A DNA stretch of 58,744 nucleotides from UBA2965 sp036526135. Lineage in GTDB: Bacteria > Pseudomonadota > Gammaproteobacteria > Pseudomonadales > Azotimanducaceae. Positions 44,478 to 53,131 of the stretch are shown piece after piece; position 1 is the first letter of the stretch, and every line of letters begins with the position of its first letter. Position numbers and translations under genes: made by a program. The stretch is taken from positions 1-58,744 of the forward strand of contig DATCZA010000079.1 of assembly GCA_036526135.1 (NCBI GenBank). The letters are read 5' to 3'. The notes beneath the pieces were generated by a model that saw nothing but the letters and a program-made list of their open reading frames with translations, did no database searches and was not told where the DNA came from.

Positions 44478-46303
44478 CCAAACGCACCATAGTCAACGAC
44501 TTCGTCATTCGTTTCGCCAACGTCAACGGGTCGGGCTCGGCCAGCGCCAACGGCATGTTTGCAAAGGCCCTGTTCCGGATGGGCATCCCGGTTGCCACGC
44601 GGAACATATTTCCGTCGAACATTCAGGGCCTGCCGACCTGGTTCGAGGTCAGGGTGAGCGAGCGTGGCTACCTGGGTCGCCGCGAAGGTGTGGACATCAT
44701 GGTCGCCATGAATGCCGAGACCTTCGAAGAAGACGTTGCGAGCCTGAACCCCGGCGGTTACCTGGTGTACGACAATACCAAGGCGCTGCCGGCATCGCTT
44801 CGGCGCAGCGACGTGCACGAGGTGGGGATTCCCATATCCAGCATGCTGCTCAGCGAGTTCAGCGACCCGAAGCAGCGCAGCTTGTTCAAGAACATCACCT
44901 ACCTGGGGGCGCTGACGGCGCTCCTGAACATCGAGTTCGACGTGATCACCGGCATGGTGTCCACCCAGTACAAGGGCAAAGACGCGCTCATCGGCCCGAA
45001 CATCCACGCGCTCGAGCTCGGCCGGGACTATGCCCGGGACTATCTGGAGTGTCCGTTGCCGTTCCAGGTCAAACGCGCTGACTTGAACGGCGACAAGATC
45101 ATGGTGGACGGCAACACGGCCGCCGCGCTCGGAGCCCTCTACGGCGGCGCGACGGTGTGCGCCTGGTACCCGATCACGCCATCGACCTCGGTGGCGGAGG
45201 AGTTCGAGCGCTTTGCCAACCGGATGCGTATCGACGGCCAATCCGGCCAGCGCAAGTTCGCGATCATTCAGGCAGAGGACGAGCTGTCGGCCATCGGCAT
45301 CGTCATCGGTGCGGCGTGGAACGGCGCCCGTTCCTTCACCGCGACCAGCGGCCCGGGCATCTCGCTGATGACGGAGTTTCTCGGGCTTGCCTACTTTGCC
45401 GAGATTCCCGCCGTCGTGTTCGATATCCAGCGTTCCGGCCCGTCCACGGGCATGCCCACCCGCACGCAGCAGGGGGATCTGATTTCCTCGGCCTACGCTT
45501 CTCACGGGGACACCAAGCACGTGCTGCTGTTTCCCTCGACGCCGAGGGAGTGCTTCGACCATGCCGCGCTGGCGCTCGACCTGGCCGACCGGCTCCAGAC
45601 GCCCGTTATCGTCATGAGTGATCTGGAGCTCGGGATGAACGACAGCATCTCCGAGCCTTTCGAGTGGGATGACGAACGTCGCTACGACCGGGGCAAGGTG
45701 CTGGATCGGGAACAGCTGGATTCGCTGGAGCGGTTCGGGCGTTACCTGGATGTGGACGGGGACGGCATCGGGTACCGGACGCTTCCCGGAACCCATCCGG
45801 ACAAAGGAGCATTCTTCACCAGGGGCACGTCGCGTGACGAGTTCGCCGCGTACACGGAATCCCCGGATGTCTACGTCGCCAACATGGAGCGGCTGAGCGC
45901 AAAGTGGCGAACGGCGGCCAGACTGGTGCCTTCGGCGGAGATCGAGTCGAACGGCGAAAGGGCGGGCATTATCTACTACGGAACCTCCGTGGCCCCCATG
46001 CGCGAGGCCCTGGACATGCTGGAGGAGGAGGGAATCCGCCTGGATACCATGCGCATCACCGCGTTCCCCTTCGGCGCGGAGGTGTACGATTTCATCGCGG
46101 CCCACGATACGGTTTTCGTCGTGGATCAGAATCGCGATGCGCAGATGAAGGTTCTGCTGGTGACCGAGGGTGAGCTCGATCCCGCCGGCCTCGTCTCGGT
46201 CCTTTACTACGGCGGTCTTTCCATATCGGCCGACACGATCCAGAAGCAGGTTTCCGATTACTTCACGGAGCAGCGGCTGCCGCGCCTCAAGGAGGTCAAG
46301 TAA
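44474..46303 (+). CDS. 2-oxoacid:acceptor oxidoreductase, gamma-alpha fused subunit
   Basis: A 609-residue KorA-type protein. Residues 1-190 form the gamma domain (FANVNGSGSASANGMFAKAL, GVDIMVAMNAETFEEDVASL), and the alpha domain begins with the diagnostic WYPITPSTSVAEEF near residue 230, followed by FTATSGPGISLMTEFLGLA and RSGPSTGMPTRTQQGD. It forms the large subunit that binds TPP and CoA with the beta subunit, and oxidises pyruvate or 2-oxoglutarate to the acyl-CoA. The fused architecture is usual for 2-oxoglutarate types, but the substrate cannot be fixed from sequence. It overlaps both neighbours (four bases upstream, one downstream). Confidence 0.9.
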   Translation: MTKRTIVNDFVIRFANVNGSGSASANGMFAKALFRMGIPVATRNIFPSNIQGLPTWFEVRVSERGYLGRREGVDIMVAMNAETFEEDVASLNPGGYLVYDNTKALPASLRRSDVHEVGIPISSMLLSEFSDPKQRSLFKNITYLGALTALLNIEFDVITGMVSTQYKGKDALIGPNIHALELGRDYARDYLECPLPFQVKRADLNGDKIMVDGNTAAALGALYGGATVCAWYPITPSTSVAEEFERFANRMRIDGQSGQRKFAIIQAEDELSAIGIVIGAAWNGARSFTATSGPGISLMTEFLGLAYFAEIPAVVFDIQRSGPSTGMPTRTQQGDLISSAYASHGDTKHVLLFPSTPRECFDHAALALDLADRLQTPVIVMSDLELGMNDSISEPFEWDDERRYDRGKVLDREQLDSLERFGRYLDVDGDGIGYRTLPGTHPDKGAFFTRGTSRDEFAAYTESPDVYVANMERLSAKWRTAARLVPSAEIESNGERAGIIYYGTSVAPMREALDMLEEEGIRLDTMRITAFPFGAEVYDFIAAHDTVFVVDQNRDAQMKVLLVTEGELDPAGLVSVLYYGGLSISADTIQKQVSDYFTEQRLPRLKEVK

Positions 46304-47358
46304 TGACTTTCGTTGTCAAGCCGAGGGTTCATCACCCGAAACTGCCCGTCAACGAGATCGGGTTGACCCGACGCGACTACGAAGGCCCGGTTTCGACGCT
46401 CTGCGCCGGGTGCGGCCACGACTCCGTGAGCGCTGCCGTCGTGCAGGCCTGCGCGGAGCTGTCCCTTCCGCCCCACAAGTTCGCCAAGGTTTCCGGGATT
46501 GGCTGCTCCTCCAAGACCCCGAGCTACTTCCTCAGCAAATCCCACGGTTTCAATTCCGTGCACGGGCGCATGCCGTCAGTGGCAACAGGCGCCAACCTGG
46601 CCAACCGGGAGCTCATCTGCATCGGCATCTCGGGCGACGGGGATTCGGCCTCCATCGGGCTCGGGCAGTTTGCCCACATCGTCAGGCGTCGGATCAACAT
46701 GGTCTACATCGTCGATAACAACGGCACTTATGGTCTGACCAAGGGACAGTTCTCGGCGACGAACGACAAGGGGTCCACGAACAAGAAGGGCGTCCCGAAT
46801 CTCTACGAGCCCATCGATCTCGTCAGCATGGCCCTTCAACTGGGCGCGAGCTTCGTTGCCCGAAGCTTTTCGGGCGACAAGCGCCAGCTGGTGCCGCTGA
46901 TCAAGGCGGCGCTCACTCACAACGGGTTCGCCTTTCTTGACGTGATCTCGCCGTGCGTGGCGTTCAACAATCACGAGGGATCCACGAAGAGCTACGATTA
47001 CGTGCGCGGGCACAGCGAGAACATCAACGTCCTGGATTTCATACCCGAGGGTGTGGAAATCACGGCCGACTACGAGCCCGGCACGACCGAGGACGTCCGC
47101 ATGCCCGGAGGCTCGATCCTCCGGCTGCGCAAGCTGGATGGCGCTTACGATCCCCATGATCGCGTCGAAGCCCTGCACTACGTCCAGCAGCAGCAGGCCG
47201 AAGGGGAAGTGGTCACGGGTCTTCTTTACGTGGACCCCGACGCTTCCGACTGTCACGAGATCATGGATACGGTGCAGCGCCCCCTGAACGAGCTCAACGA
47301 AGACGATCTCTGCCCGGGCGACGATGCGCTCGAGGCCGTGAACGAATCCTTCCGGTAA
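46303..47358 (+). CDS. 2-oxoacid:acceptor oxidoreductase, beta (TPP) subunit
   Basis: A 351-residue KorB-type subunit. The TPP motif reads GDGDSASIG near residue 110 and ends with VDNNGTYGLTKGQFS. Four Cys expected to hold a 4Fe-4S cluster are present: CAGCGHD near 34-37, GIGCSSKTP near 68 and ISPCVAFNNH near 218. Residues after about 235 extend the usual C-terminus. With the gamma-alpha protein it makes the catalytic core; the GltD-like subunit upstream is the likely electron exit. Start and stop overlap in TAATG. The gap gene follows after about 100 bases. Confidence 0.92.
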   Translation: MTFVVKPRVHHPKLPVNEIGLTRRDYEGPVSTLCAGCGHDSVSAAVVQACAELSLPPHKFAKVSGIGCSSKTPSYFLSKSHGFNSVHGRMPSVATGANLANRELICIGISGDGDSASIGLGQFAHIVRRRINMVYIVDNNGTYGLTKGQFSATNDKGSTNKKGVPNLYEPIDLVSMALQLGASFVARSFSGDKRQLVPLIKAALTHNGFAFLDVISPCVAFNNHEGSTKSYDYVRGHSENINVLDFIPEGVEITADYEPGTTEDVRMPGGSILRLRKLDGAYDPHDRVEALHYVQQQQAEGEVVTGLLYVDPDASDCHEIMDTVQRPLNELNEDDLCPGDDALEAVNESFR

Positions 47359-47412
47359 GCCCTGGTTTCCTTGCGCCCCAGGGGGCAAATTTTGATAATA
47401 CGCGCGGCTCCA

Positions 47413-47433
47413 AGCCGGGCCCTAACCCCGGCT
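47413..47433 (+). other. Small inverted repeat between korB-like and gap genes
   Basis: AGCCGGG (47413-47419) pairs with CCCGGCT (47427-47433) around a seven-base loop. There is no T run after it, so it is at best a weak terminator or mRNA-processing structure between the oxidoreductase and gap genes. Confidence 0.35.
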
Positions 47434-47461
47434 GAAAATCGTTAACAGGGAGGGAGAACCT

Positions 47462-48931
47462 GTGGCATTGCCGAGTCTCGACGACTACTTCCCGGACTGG
47501 AAGGAGCGCGAAGCGCTTGCTGAGGCGATGATCCCCATCATCGGGCGTCTGTATCGCAACAACGTGGTCACCTACTGTTACGGCCGGGCGCTCTACAACC
47601 AGAGCGTCATTCAGATCATGAAGACGCATCGCTATGTGCGTCAGGTCGCCCAGAACGAGCTCTCCGAGTTCGAAAGCTATCCGATCATCGAAGCGCTGTC
47701 GCAGCTCGATCTGGGACCATCCCACATCGATGTCGGCAAGCTGGCGACAGGGTTCATGGAAGAGGCTGCGGGCAACGGCCTGTCGCCCATGGAATACGTG
47801 CGCAGGGAGTGCCAGGAAGTCATCGGCCGTCACGTGCCGCCGCTCTCCAAGCCCCAGGACGTGGTGCTTTACGGCTTCGGCCGGATCGGCCGGCTGCTCG
47901 CCCGGCTCCTGATCGAGAAGACGGGAAGCGGTCATCAGCTGAGGCTGCGGGCGGTGGTGGTTCGCAAGGGTGCTCCCGACGATCTGGTCAAGCGAGCCAG
48001 CCTGTTGCGCAGGGACTCCGTGCACGGCGGGTTCAACGGCACGATCCGGGTGGACGAGGAAAACAGCTGCATCATCGCCAACGGCAACGTCGTCCACGTG
48101 ATATACGCCAACTCGCCCGACCAGCTGGATTACACGGAGTTCGGAATTCACGACGCCATCGTGATCGACAACACCGGCGTTTGGCGCGACGAGGAAGGCC
48201 TGGGCCTGCACCTGAAATCCAAGGGCGCGTCGAAGGTCGTCCTCACGGCGCCGGGCAAGGGCAGCATCAAAAACGTCGTCTCCGGGATCAACTCGTCCAT
48301 CATCGAGCCCACGGACACCATACTGGCTGCCGCCTCCTGCACGACCAACGCGATCGTCCCGCCTCTGAAAGCCATGAACGATCAATTCGGGATCGTTCAC
48401 GGGCACATGGAGACCGTGCACGCTTACACGAACGACCAGAACCTGATCGATAACTTTCACAAGAAGAACCGGCGTGGTCGCAGCGCCGCTCTGAACATGG
48501 TGATCACCGAGACGGGAGCGTCCACGGCGGTGACCAAGCTTCTGCCCGAGCTCGACGGCAAGCTGACCGGTAACGCCATTCGGGTTCCGACTCCGAACGT
48601 TTCTCTGGCCATCCTGAACCTGACGCTGTCCCGCGACACCTCGGTGGCAGAGGTCAACGAGCACCTGCGCAACGTCTCGCTGCATTCTTCAATGCAGCGC
48701 CAGGTGGACTTTACCGAAGCGCCCGACGTCGTCTCGTCGGACTTCGTTGGCAGTCGGCACGCCTGCGTGATCGACGGCGGCGCCACCTTGGTCAAGGACA
48801 ATCGGGCCGTGCTGTACGTCTGGTACGACAACGAGTTCGGATACGCCTGCCAGGTGGTGCGTGTGGTCCAGAAGTGGGCGGGTATTTCCTACCCCCTCAT
48901 ACCCAAGGACGTGATCAAACAGGGATTCTGA
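47462..48931 (+). CDS. gap: Glyceraldehyde-3-phosphate dehydrogenase, N-terminally extended type
   Basis: A 489-residue GAPDH. Residues about 1-130 form an N-terminal helical extension not found in ordinary GapA. The NAD(P) Rossmann motif (YGFGRIGRLLARLL) begins near residue 137, and the catalytic Cys is in AAASCTTNAIVP near residue 293, with the conserved HAYTNDQNLID and the closing WYDNEFGYACQVV. The same extended GAPDH sits beside nqrA in Pseudomonas (PA3001). It is probably linked to gluconeogenic or NADP-dependent work, but this is not shown. Start codon is GTG after AGGGAGGGAGAAC. Confidence 0.92.
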   Translation: MALPSLDDYFPDWKEREALAEAMIPIIGRLYRNNVVTYCYGRALYNQSVIQIMKTHRYVRQVAQNELSEFESYPIIEALSQLDLGPSHIDVGKLATGFMEEAAGNGLSPMEYVRRECQEVIGRHVPPLSKPQDVVLYGFGRIGRLLARLLIEKTGSGHQLRLRAVVVRKGAPDDLVKRASLLRRDSVHGGFNGTIRVDEENSCIIANGNVVHVIYANSPDQLDYTEFGIHDAIVIDNTGVWRDEEGLGLHLKSKGASKVVLTAPGKGSIKNVVSGINSSIIEPTDTILAAASCTTNAIVPPLKAMNDQFGIVHGHMETVHAYTNDQNLIDNFHKKNRRGRSAALNMVITETGASTAVTKLLPELDGKLTGNAIRVPTPNVSLAILNLTLSRDTSVAEVNEHLRNVSLHSSMQRQVDFTEAPDVVSSDFVGSRHACVIDGGATLVKDNRAVLYVWYDNEFGYACQVVRVVQKWAGISYPLIPKDVIKQGF

Positions 48932-48974
48932 AGGGAAAATTCCCCTAAGAATGCGTATCAGGTCCGCCCAGGCG

Positions 48975-49003
48975 TTGGCATGCGGACACGACCCCACTAT
49001 AAT
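48975..49003 (+). promoter_or_regulatory. Near-consensus sigma-70 promoter of the nqr operon
   Basis: TTGGCA (48975-48980) and a perfect TATAAT (48998-49003) are separated by exactly 17 bases. It lies 44 bases after the gap stop and would start transcription near 49010, leaving a leader of about 120 bases before nqrA. This is the strongest promoter match in the window. Confidence 0.85.
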
Positions 49004-49009
49004 TCGCGC

Positions 49010-49129
49010 GGCCTGCCGAGGCGTTCCTTTCGGTGCCTCCAACAGCCGTATTTTCCCGCTGCCCTCCGGTGAGTGGGCCGAGCGCAGTCCGCGAAAGCGC
49101 AAGAACCCTGGCCATTGTTGGTTCGGAAC
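49010..49129 (+). other. Long nqrA 5' leader
   Basis: About 120 bases between the predicted start site and nqrA. It contains a small hairpin (GAGGC at 49018-49022 with GCCTC at 49035-49039). No known riboswitch class is recognised, and no clear Shine-Dalgarno precedes the nqrA ATG (TTCGGAAC only). Confidence 0.35.
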
Positions 49130-50473
49130 ATGATCAAGATTAAAAGGGGATTGAACCTTCCCATTTCAGGAAGCCCCGAGCAGACCATAGAGACCGCTCG
49201 GCCCGCCCGGAGCGTGGCCTTGGTCGGTGGCGACTACCCGGGCATGCGCCCCACCATGCTGGTGCGCGAAGGCGACGAGGTCCGCTGCGGGCAGCCGCTT
49301 TTCGAGGACAAGAAGAATCCGGGCGTGTGTTTCACGGCGCCGGCCTCGGGTCGGGTGGCCAGCATCAATCGCGGCGCGAAACGTGCGCTGCAGTCCGTCG
49401 TGATCGATGTAGGGTCCGCCCCGGCCCTCGAGTTCACTGCTTACGGCCCCGACGGAATGGCTGGGCTCACCCGCTCTCAGGTAGTGGACAATCTCGTCGC
49501 GAGCGGGTTGTGGACGGCCCTCCGGACCAGGCCGTTCTCCAAGGTCCCCAGCCCGGATTCCGAGCCCCACTCCCTTTTCGTGACCGCCATCGACACCAAC
49601 CCGCTGGCGGCGGATCCCGGGGTGGTGATCCCCGAGTACGCCACGGAGTTCGCTGCAGGCCTCGATGTCCTGGCGCACCTCACCTCTGGCGCCGTGCATG
49701 TCTGTCAGGAGTCGGGCGCGTTTCTGCCAGCCGGCAACGACCCTAAGCTCAGCGTCCAGGAATTCGCGGGCATCCATCCCGCTGGCCTTCCCGGCACTCA
49801 CATTCATTTTCTGGATCCGGTCGGACCGTCGAAAACCGTCTGGTTCATCGGCTACCAGGACGTCGCTGCGGTGGGCAGGCTGTTCCTGACCGGTGAGATC
49901 ATGATCGATCGCGTGGTGGCCCTGGGTGGGCCGGGCGTCGAGAAGCCGCGGCTGCTCAAAACCGTGCTCGGCGTAAATCTCGAGGAACTCACGGCCGGCG
50001 AGCTCGCCGAGGGCGACCAGCGCATCATCTCCGGTTCCGTGCTTTCCGGGCGGGCCTGCGCCGGTCCGGTGGGGTACCTCGGTCGTTACCACCTTCAGGT
50101 GTCGGTAGTACCGGAAGACAAGGAGCGCCGGCTTTTCGGTTACCTCACGCCGGGTTTGAAAAAGCACTCCGTTTTTCCCATCTACCTGTCGAAGTGGCTC
50201 GGCGGCGCAGACGTGGAATTCTCCACCACCACGAACGGCAGCCCGCGGGGCATGGTTCCCATCGGTACCTTCGAATCCGTAATGCCGCTGGACGTGCTGC
50301 CGACGCAACTGCTTCGCGCTCTGCTCGTAGGCGATCTGGAAACGGCCATCAGTCTGGGCTGTCTGGAACTCGACGAGGACGACATCGCGCTGTGCACGTA
50401 CGTGTGTCCCGGCAAATACGAGTACGGTCCCGTTCTTCGCGAAGTGCTCACGCAGATCGAGAAGGAGGGCTAG
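49130..50473 (+). CDS. nqrA: Na+-translocating NADH:quinone reductase subunit A
   Basis: Peripheral cytoplasmic subunit of the Na+-pumping NADH dehydrogenase, involved in the quinone site region. The 447-residue protein starts IKIKRGLNLPISGSPEQTI, has ALVGGDYPGMRPTMLVREGD and FTAPASGRVASINRG (biotinyl/lipoyl-like fold), and GYQDVAAVGRLFLTGE. The ATG at 49130 is the start because family similarity begins there. The nqrB ATG follows the stop directly with no spacing. First of six genes in the usual order A-F. Confidence 0.96.
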   Translation: MIKIKRGLNLPISGSPEQTIETARPARSVALVGGDYPGMRPTMLVREGDEVRCGQPLFEDKKNPGVCFTAPASGRVASINRGAKRALQSVVIDVGSAPALEFTAYGPDGMAGLTRSQVVDNLVASGLWTALRTRPFSKVPSPDSEPHSLFVTAIDTNPLAADPGVVIPEYATEFAAGLDVLAHLTSGAVHVCQESGAFLPAGNDPKLSVQEFAGIHPAGLPGTHIHFLDPVGPSKTVWFIGYQDVAAVGRLFLTGEIMIDRVVALGGPGVEKPRLLKTVLGVNLEELTAGELAEGDQRIISGSVLSGRACAGPVGYLGRYHLQVSVVPEDKERRLFGYLTPGLKKHSVFPIYLSKWLGGADVEFSTTTNGSPRGMVPIGTFESVMPLDVLPTQLLRALLVGDLETAISLGCLELDEDDIALCTYVCPGKYEYGPVLREVLTQIEKEG

Positions 50474-51658
50474 ATGAGCTTGCGATCTTTCCTCGACGAT
50501 GTTGCCCCACACTTCGAGAAAGGCGGCCGGTTCGCCTGGGCATTTCCGGCCTACGAGGCCGTCGACACGGCTCTGTATACCCCTGGGAGAGTGACGGGCG
50601 GCCCCTCCCATGTCCGTGACGGGCTGGATCTCAAGCGGATCATGATCACGGTGTGGCTGTGCGCGTTTATTCCGGTTTTTGCCGGTAGCTACGTCGTGGG
50701 GCTGCAGGCCAACGAGGTGATGCAGTCCCTGGGGATCGAGTCCGTGGACAACTGGCGCGGCCTCTTCCTCGACAATCTGACGAGCTACGATCCGACCAGC
50801 ATCTGGGACTGCGTCCTGCATGGCCTGGCGTACTTCCTGCCTCTGTACGTGACCGTCTTCGTGGCGGGAATCGTGTTCGAGATCTGGTTCGCCTCCGTTC
50901 GCGGGCACGAGGTCAACGAAGGCTTCTTCGTCACGAGCATACTGTTCACCCTGACGTTGCCCGCCACGACGCCGCTATGGATGGCCGCCGTCGGGATCGT
51001 TTTCGGAGTGGTCATCGGCAAGGAGGTATTCGGTGGTACCGGCAAGAACTTCCTGAATCCCGCTCTCACGGGGCGGGCGTTCCTTTACTTCGCCTACCCG
51101 GCGCAGATGTCCGGTGATGCGGTGTGGGTTGCCGTAGACGGGTACACGCGGGCGACCGCGCTGGGCAACGCGGCCCTGGGAGAATCTTACGCAGTGGACT
51201 GGCTCGCCGCCTTCCTCGGCAACATGGCGGGCTCCCTGGGCGAGACATCGACCCTTGCGATTCTGCTTGCCGGGGTCATTCTCGTGGCGTCCCGAATTGC
51301 CTCCTGGCGCATCATGGCCGGCGTGATGGCGGGAATGGTGGCCATGTCCGTCGTCTTGAACCTGATCGAATCGAACAACCCCATGTTCGCCATGCCGTTC
51401 TACTGGCACTTCGTGCTCGGGGGCTTCGCCTTCGGCATGGTGTTCATGGCCACGGACCCGGTCTCCGCCGCGATGACCAATGCAGGGCGGTGGATTTACG
51501 GTGGGCTCATCGGGGTGATGTGCGTGCTCATCCGCGTGGTCAACCCGGCTTTCCCGGAAGGCATGATGCTCGCCATCCTCTTTGGCAACCTATTTGCCCC
51601 GCTCATCGACCATTTCGTAGTGCAGCGCAACGTCAACCGGAGACTGGCTCGTGCCTGA
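50474..51658 (+). CDS. nqrB: Na+-translocating NADH:quinone reductase subunit B
   Basis: A 394-residue membrane subunit with about ten helices (for example MITVWLCAFIPVFAGSYVV, YFLPLYVTVFVAGIVFEI). It carries riboflavin and a covalent FMN on Thr, within VDGYTRATALG near residues 218-228. The FMN site in most NqrB proteins reads S/T-G-A-T; here the Gly is replaced by Arg (T-R-A-T), with the acceptor Thr kept. It is the main Na+ path. The last codons overlap nqrC by eight bases. Confidence 0.95.
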   Translation: MSLRSFLDDVAPHFEKGGRFAWAFPAYEAVDTALYTPGRVTGGPSHVRDGLDLKRIMITVWLCAFIPVFAGSYVVGLQANEVMQSLGIESVDNWRGLFLDNLTSYDPTSIWDCVLHGLAYFLPLYVTVFVAGIVFEIWFASVRGHEVNEGFFVTSILFTLTLPATTPLWMAAVGIVFGVVIGKEVFGGTGKNFLNPALTGRAFLYFAYPAQMSGDAVWVAVDGYTRATALGNAALGESYAVDWLAAFLGNMAGSLGETSTLAILLAGVILVASRIASWRIMAGVMAGMVAMSVVLNLIESNNPMFAMPFYWHFVLGGFAFGMVFMATDPVSAAMTNAGRWIYGGLIGVMCVLIRVVNPAFPEGMMLAILFGNLFAPLIDHFVVQRNVNRRLARA

Positions 51659-52451
51659 TTTCGACAAGGAAGGACTGCGAAACGTGCTGCTGGTGGCGGT
51701 ATCGGTCTGCCTGGTGTGCTCGGTGATCGTGTCCTCGGCGGCCGTGATCCTCAAACCCCGGCAGCTGATCAACCAGGAACTCGACGAGAAACAGAACATC
51801 CTGCGGGCCGCCGGCATGCTGCCGCAGGGCAGCAATCAGGATATGCAGGGCCGCGGCATCGACGAGCTTTTCGATCAGTTCACCGTGCATGCCGTGGATC
51901 TCGAGACCGGTCAGTTCGCTGAGCTCGACGAGATCGACGCATACGACCCCATCAAGGCCGCAAAGCAGGCGAGCCGCTCGCGTGAGCTGTCCGCAGACGA
52001 GGACATCGCAACCATCGGCCGGCGCGAGAACGTCTCTCTCGTCTACCTGCGTCGAGACTCGGACGGCGTGTTGGACAAGGTGGTGATCCCGGTTCGCGGA
52101 TACGGACTGTGGGGAACGCTTTACGGCTATCTCGCCCTGGAGGGCGACCTCAACACCGTTGCCGGCCTTGGCTTCTACTCCCAGAAGGAAACGCCGGGGC
52201 TCGGCGGCGAAGTGGACAACCCGAGCTGGAAGGGGCAATGGCCGGGCGTGGAGCTATTCAATGCCGCCGGTCAACCGGCCGTGCGCCTGGTCAAGTCGCG
52301 CTCGCCGTCGGCCAGCGCCGCCGCCGTCCACGAAGTCGACGCTCTGGCCGGTGCGACCCTGACTACCCGCGGCGTCGAGAACCTCGTCCGGTTCTGGACC
52401 GGCGAGCTGGGCTTCGGCCCATTTCTGGCAAGTCTGAAAGCGAACTCATGA
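51651..52451 (+). CDS. nqrC: Na+-translocating NADH:quinone reductase subunit C
   Basis: A 266-residue protein with one N-terminal membrane helix (VLLVAVSVCLVCSVIVSSA) and a periplasmic FMN-binding domain. The covalent FMN Thr lies in DALAGATLTTRGVENLV near residue 238, matching the ApbE target motif except that Ala takes the usual Ser/Thr place. GLWGTLYGYLAL and YSQKETPGLGG are also typical. Start codon is GTG inside the end of nqrB, indicating translational coupling. Confidence 0.95.
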   Translation: MPDFDKEGLRNVLLVAVSVCLVCSVIVSSAAVILKPRQLINQELDEKQNILRAAGMLPQGSNQDMQGRGIDELFDQFTVHAVDLETGQFAELDEIDAYDPIKAAKQASRSRELSADEDIATIGRRENVSLVYLRRDSDGVLDKVVIPVRGYGLWGTLYGYLALEGDLNTVAGLGFYSQKETPGLGGEVDNPSWKGQWPGVELFNAAGQPAVRLVKSRSPSASAAAVHEVDALAGATLTTRGVENLVRFWTGELGFGPFLASLKANS

Positions 52452-52468
52452 GGCGAGGGTAAGGAAAG

Positions 52469-53131
52469 ATGGCGACAACGAAAGAAGTCCTCGTAGATCC
52501 GATCTTCAACAACAATCCCATTGCCCTGCAGGTGCTCGGCATCTGCTCCGCGCTTGCGGTCACGGTCAGCATGTCCACCACGCTGGTGATGTGCGCCGCC
52601 GTCGTGTTCGTGACGACCATGTCCAACGTGGCCGTGTCGTTGGTGCGAAACCGGGTTCCGACCAACATCCGGATCATCGTGCAGATGACCATCATCGCCT
52701 CTCTGGTGATCGTGGTCGACGAGGTGCTCAAGGCGGTGGCTTACGACATCTCCAAGAGTTTGTCCGTCTTCGTGGGCCTGATCATCACCAACTGCATCGT
52801 CATGGGCCGAGCGGAGGCATTCGCGATGCAGAACGGGCCGCTCATGTCCGCCCTCGACGGGCTGGGCAACGCGCTGGGTTACAGCGTCATCCTCATCGGC
52901 GTCGCGCTCATTCGTGAGCCTCTGGGCTCGGGAACTCTGCTCGGGTTCGAGATACTGCCGAGGGTGATGGACGGCGGGTGGTATCACGCCAACGGCATGA
53001 TGCTGCTGGCCCCCAGCGCATTTTTCATCATCGGCCTTTTCATCTGGGCCATTCGCAGCTGGAAAAAGGGGCAGGTGGAGGAAAGCGAGTACGAAATCGC
53101 GCCGAACGTTCAGTATGGGGAGGCCATCTGA
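52469..53131 (+). CDS. nqrD: Na+-translocating NADH:quinone reductase subunit D
   Basis: A 220-residue membrane subunit with about six helices. It has the two Cys residues (LQVLGICSALAVT and LIITNCIVMGRAEAF) that, with those of NqrE, hold the intramembrane iron-sulfur centre. The ATG follows AAGGAAAG, 17 bases after nqrC, and its stop shares one base with the nqrE start (TGATG). Confidence 0.95.
   Translation: MATTKEVLVDPIFNNNPIALQVLGICSALAVTVSMSTTLVMCAAVVFVTTMSNVAVSLVRNRVPTNIRIIVQMTIIASLVIVVDEVLKAVAYDISKSLSVFVGLIITNCIVMGRAEAFAMQNGPLMSALDGLGNALGYSVILIGVALIREPLGSGTLLGFEILPRVMDGGWYHANGMMLLAPSAFFIIGLFIWAIRSWKKGQVEESEYEIAPNVQYGEAI

Noticed and set aside
44321..46105. A 594-codon minus-strand frame opposite the KorA-type gene
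   Set aside because: No recognisable domain; composition is typical of an antisense shadow, and the plus strand carries all oxidoreductase motifs.
48933..48944. GGGAA-AA-TTCCC after gap as a terminator
   Set aside because: The stem is only five pairs with a two-base loop and no T run; too weak to call.
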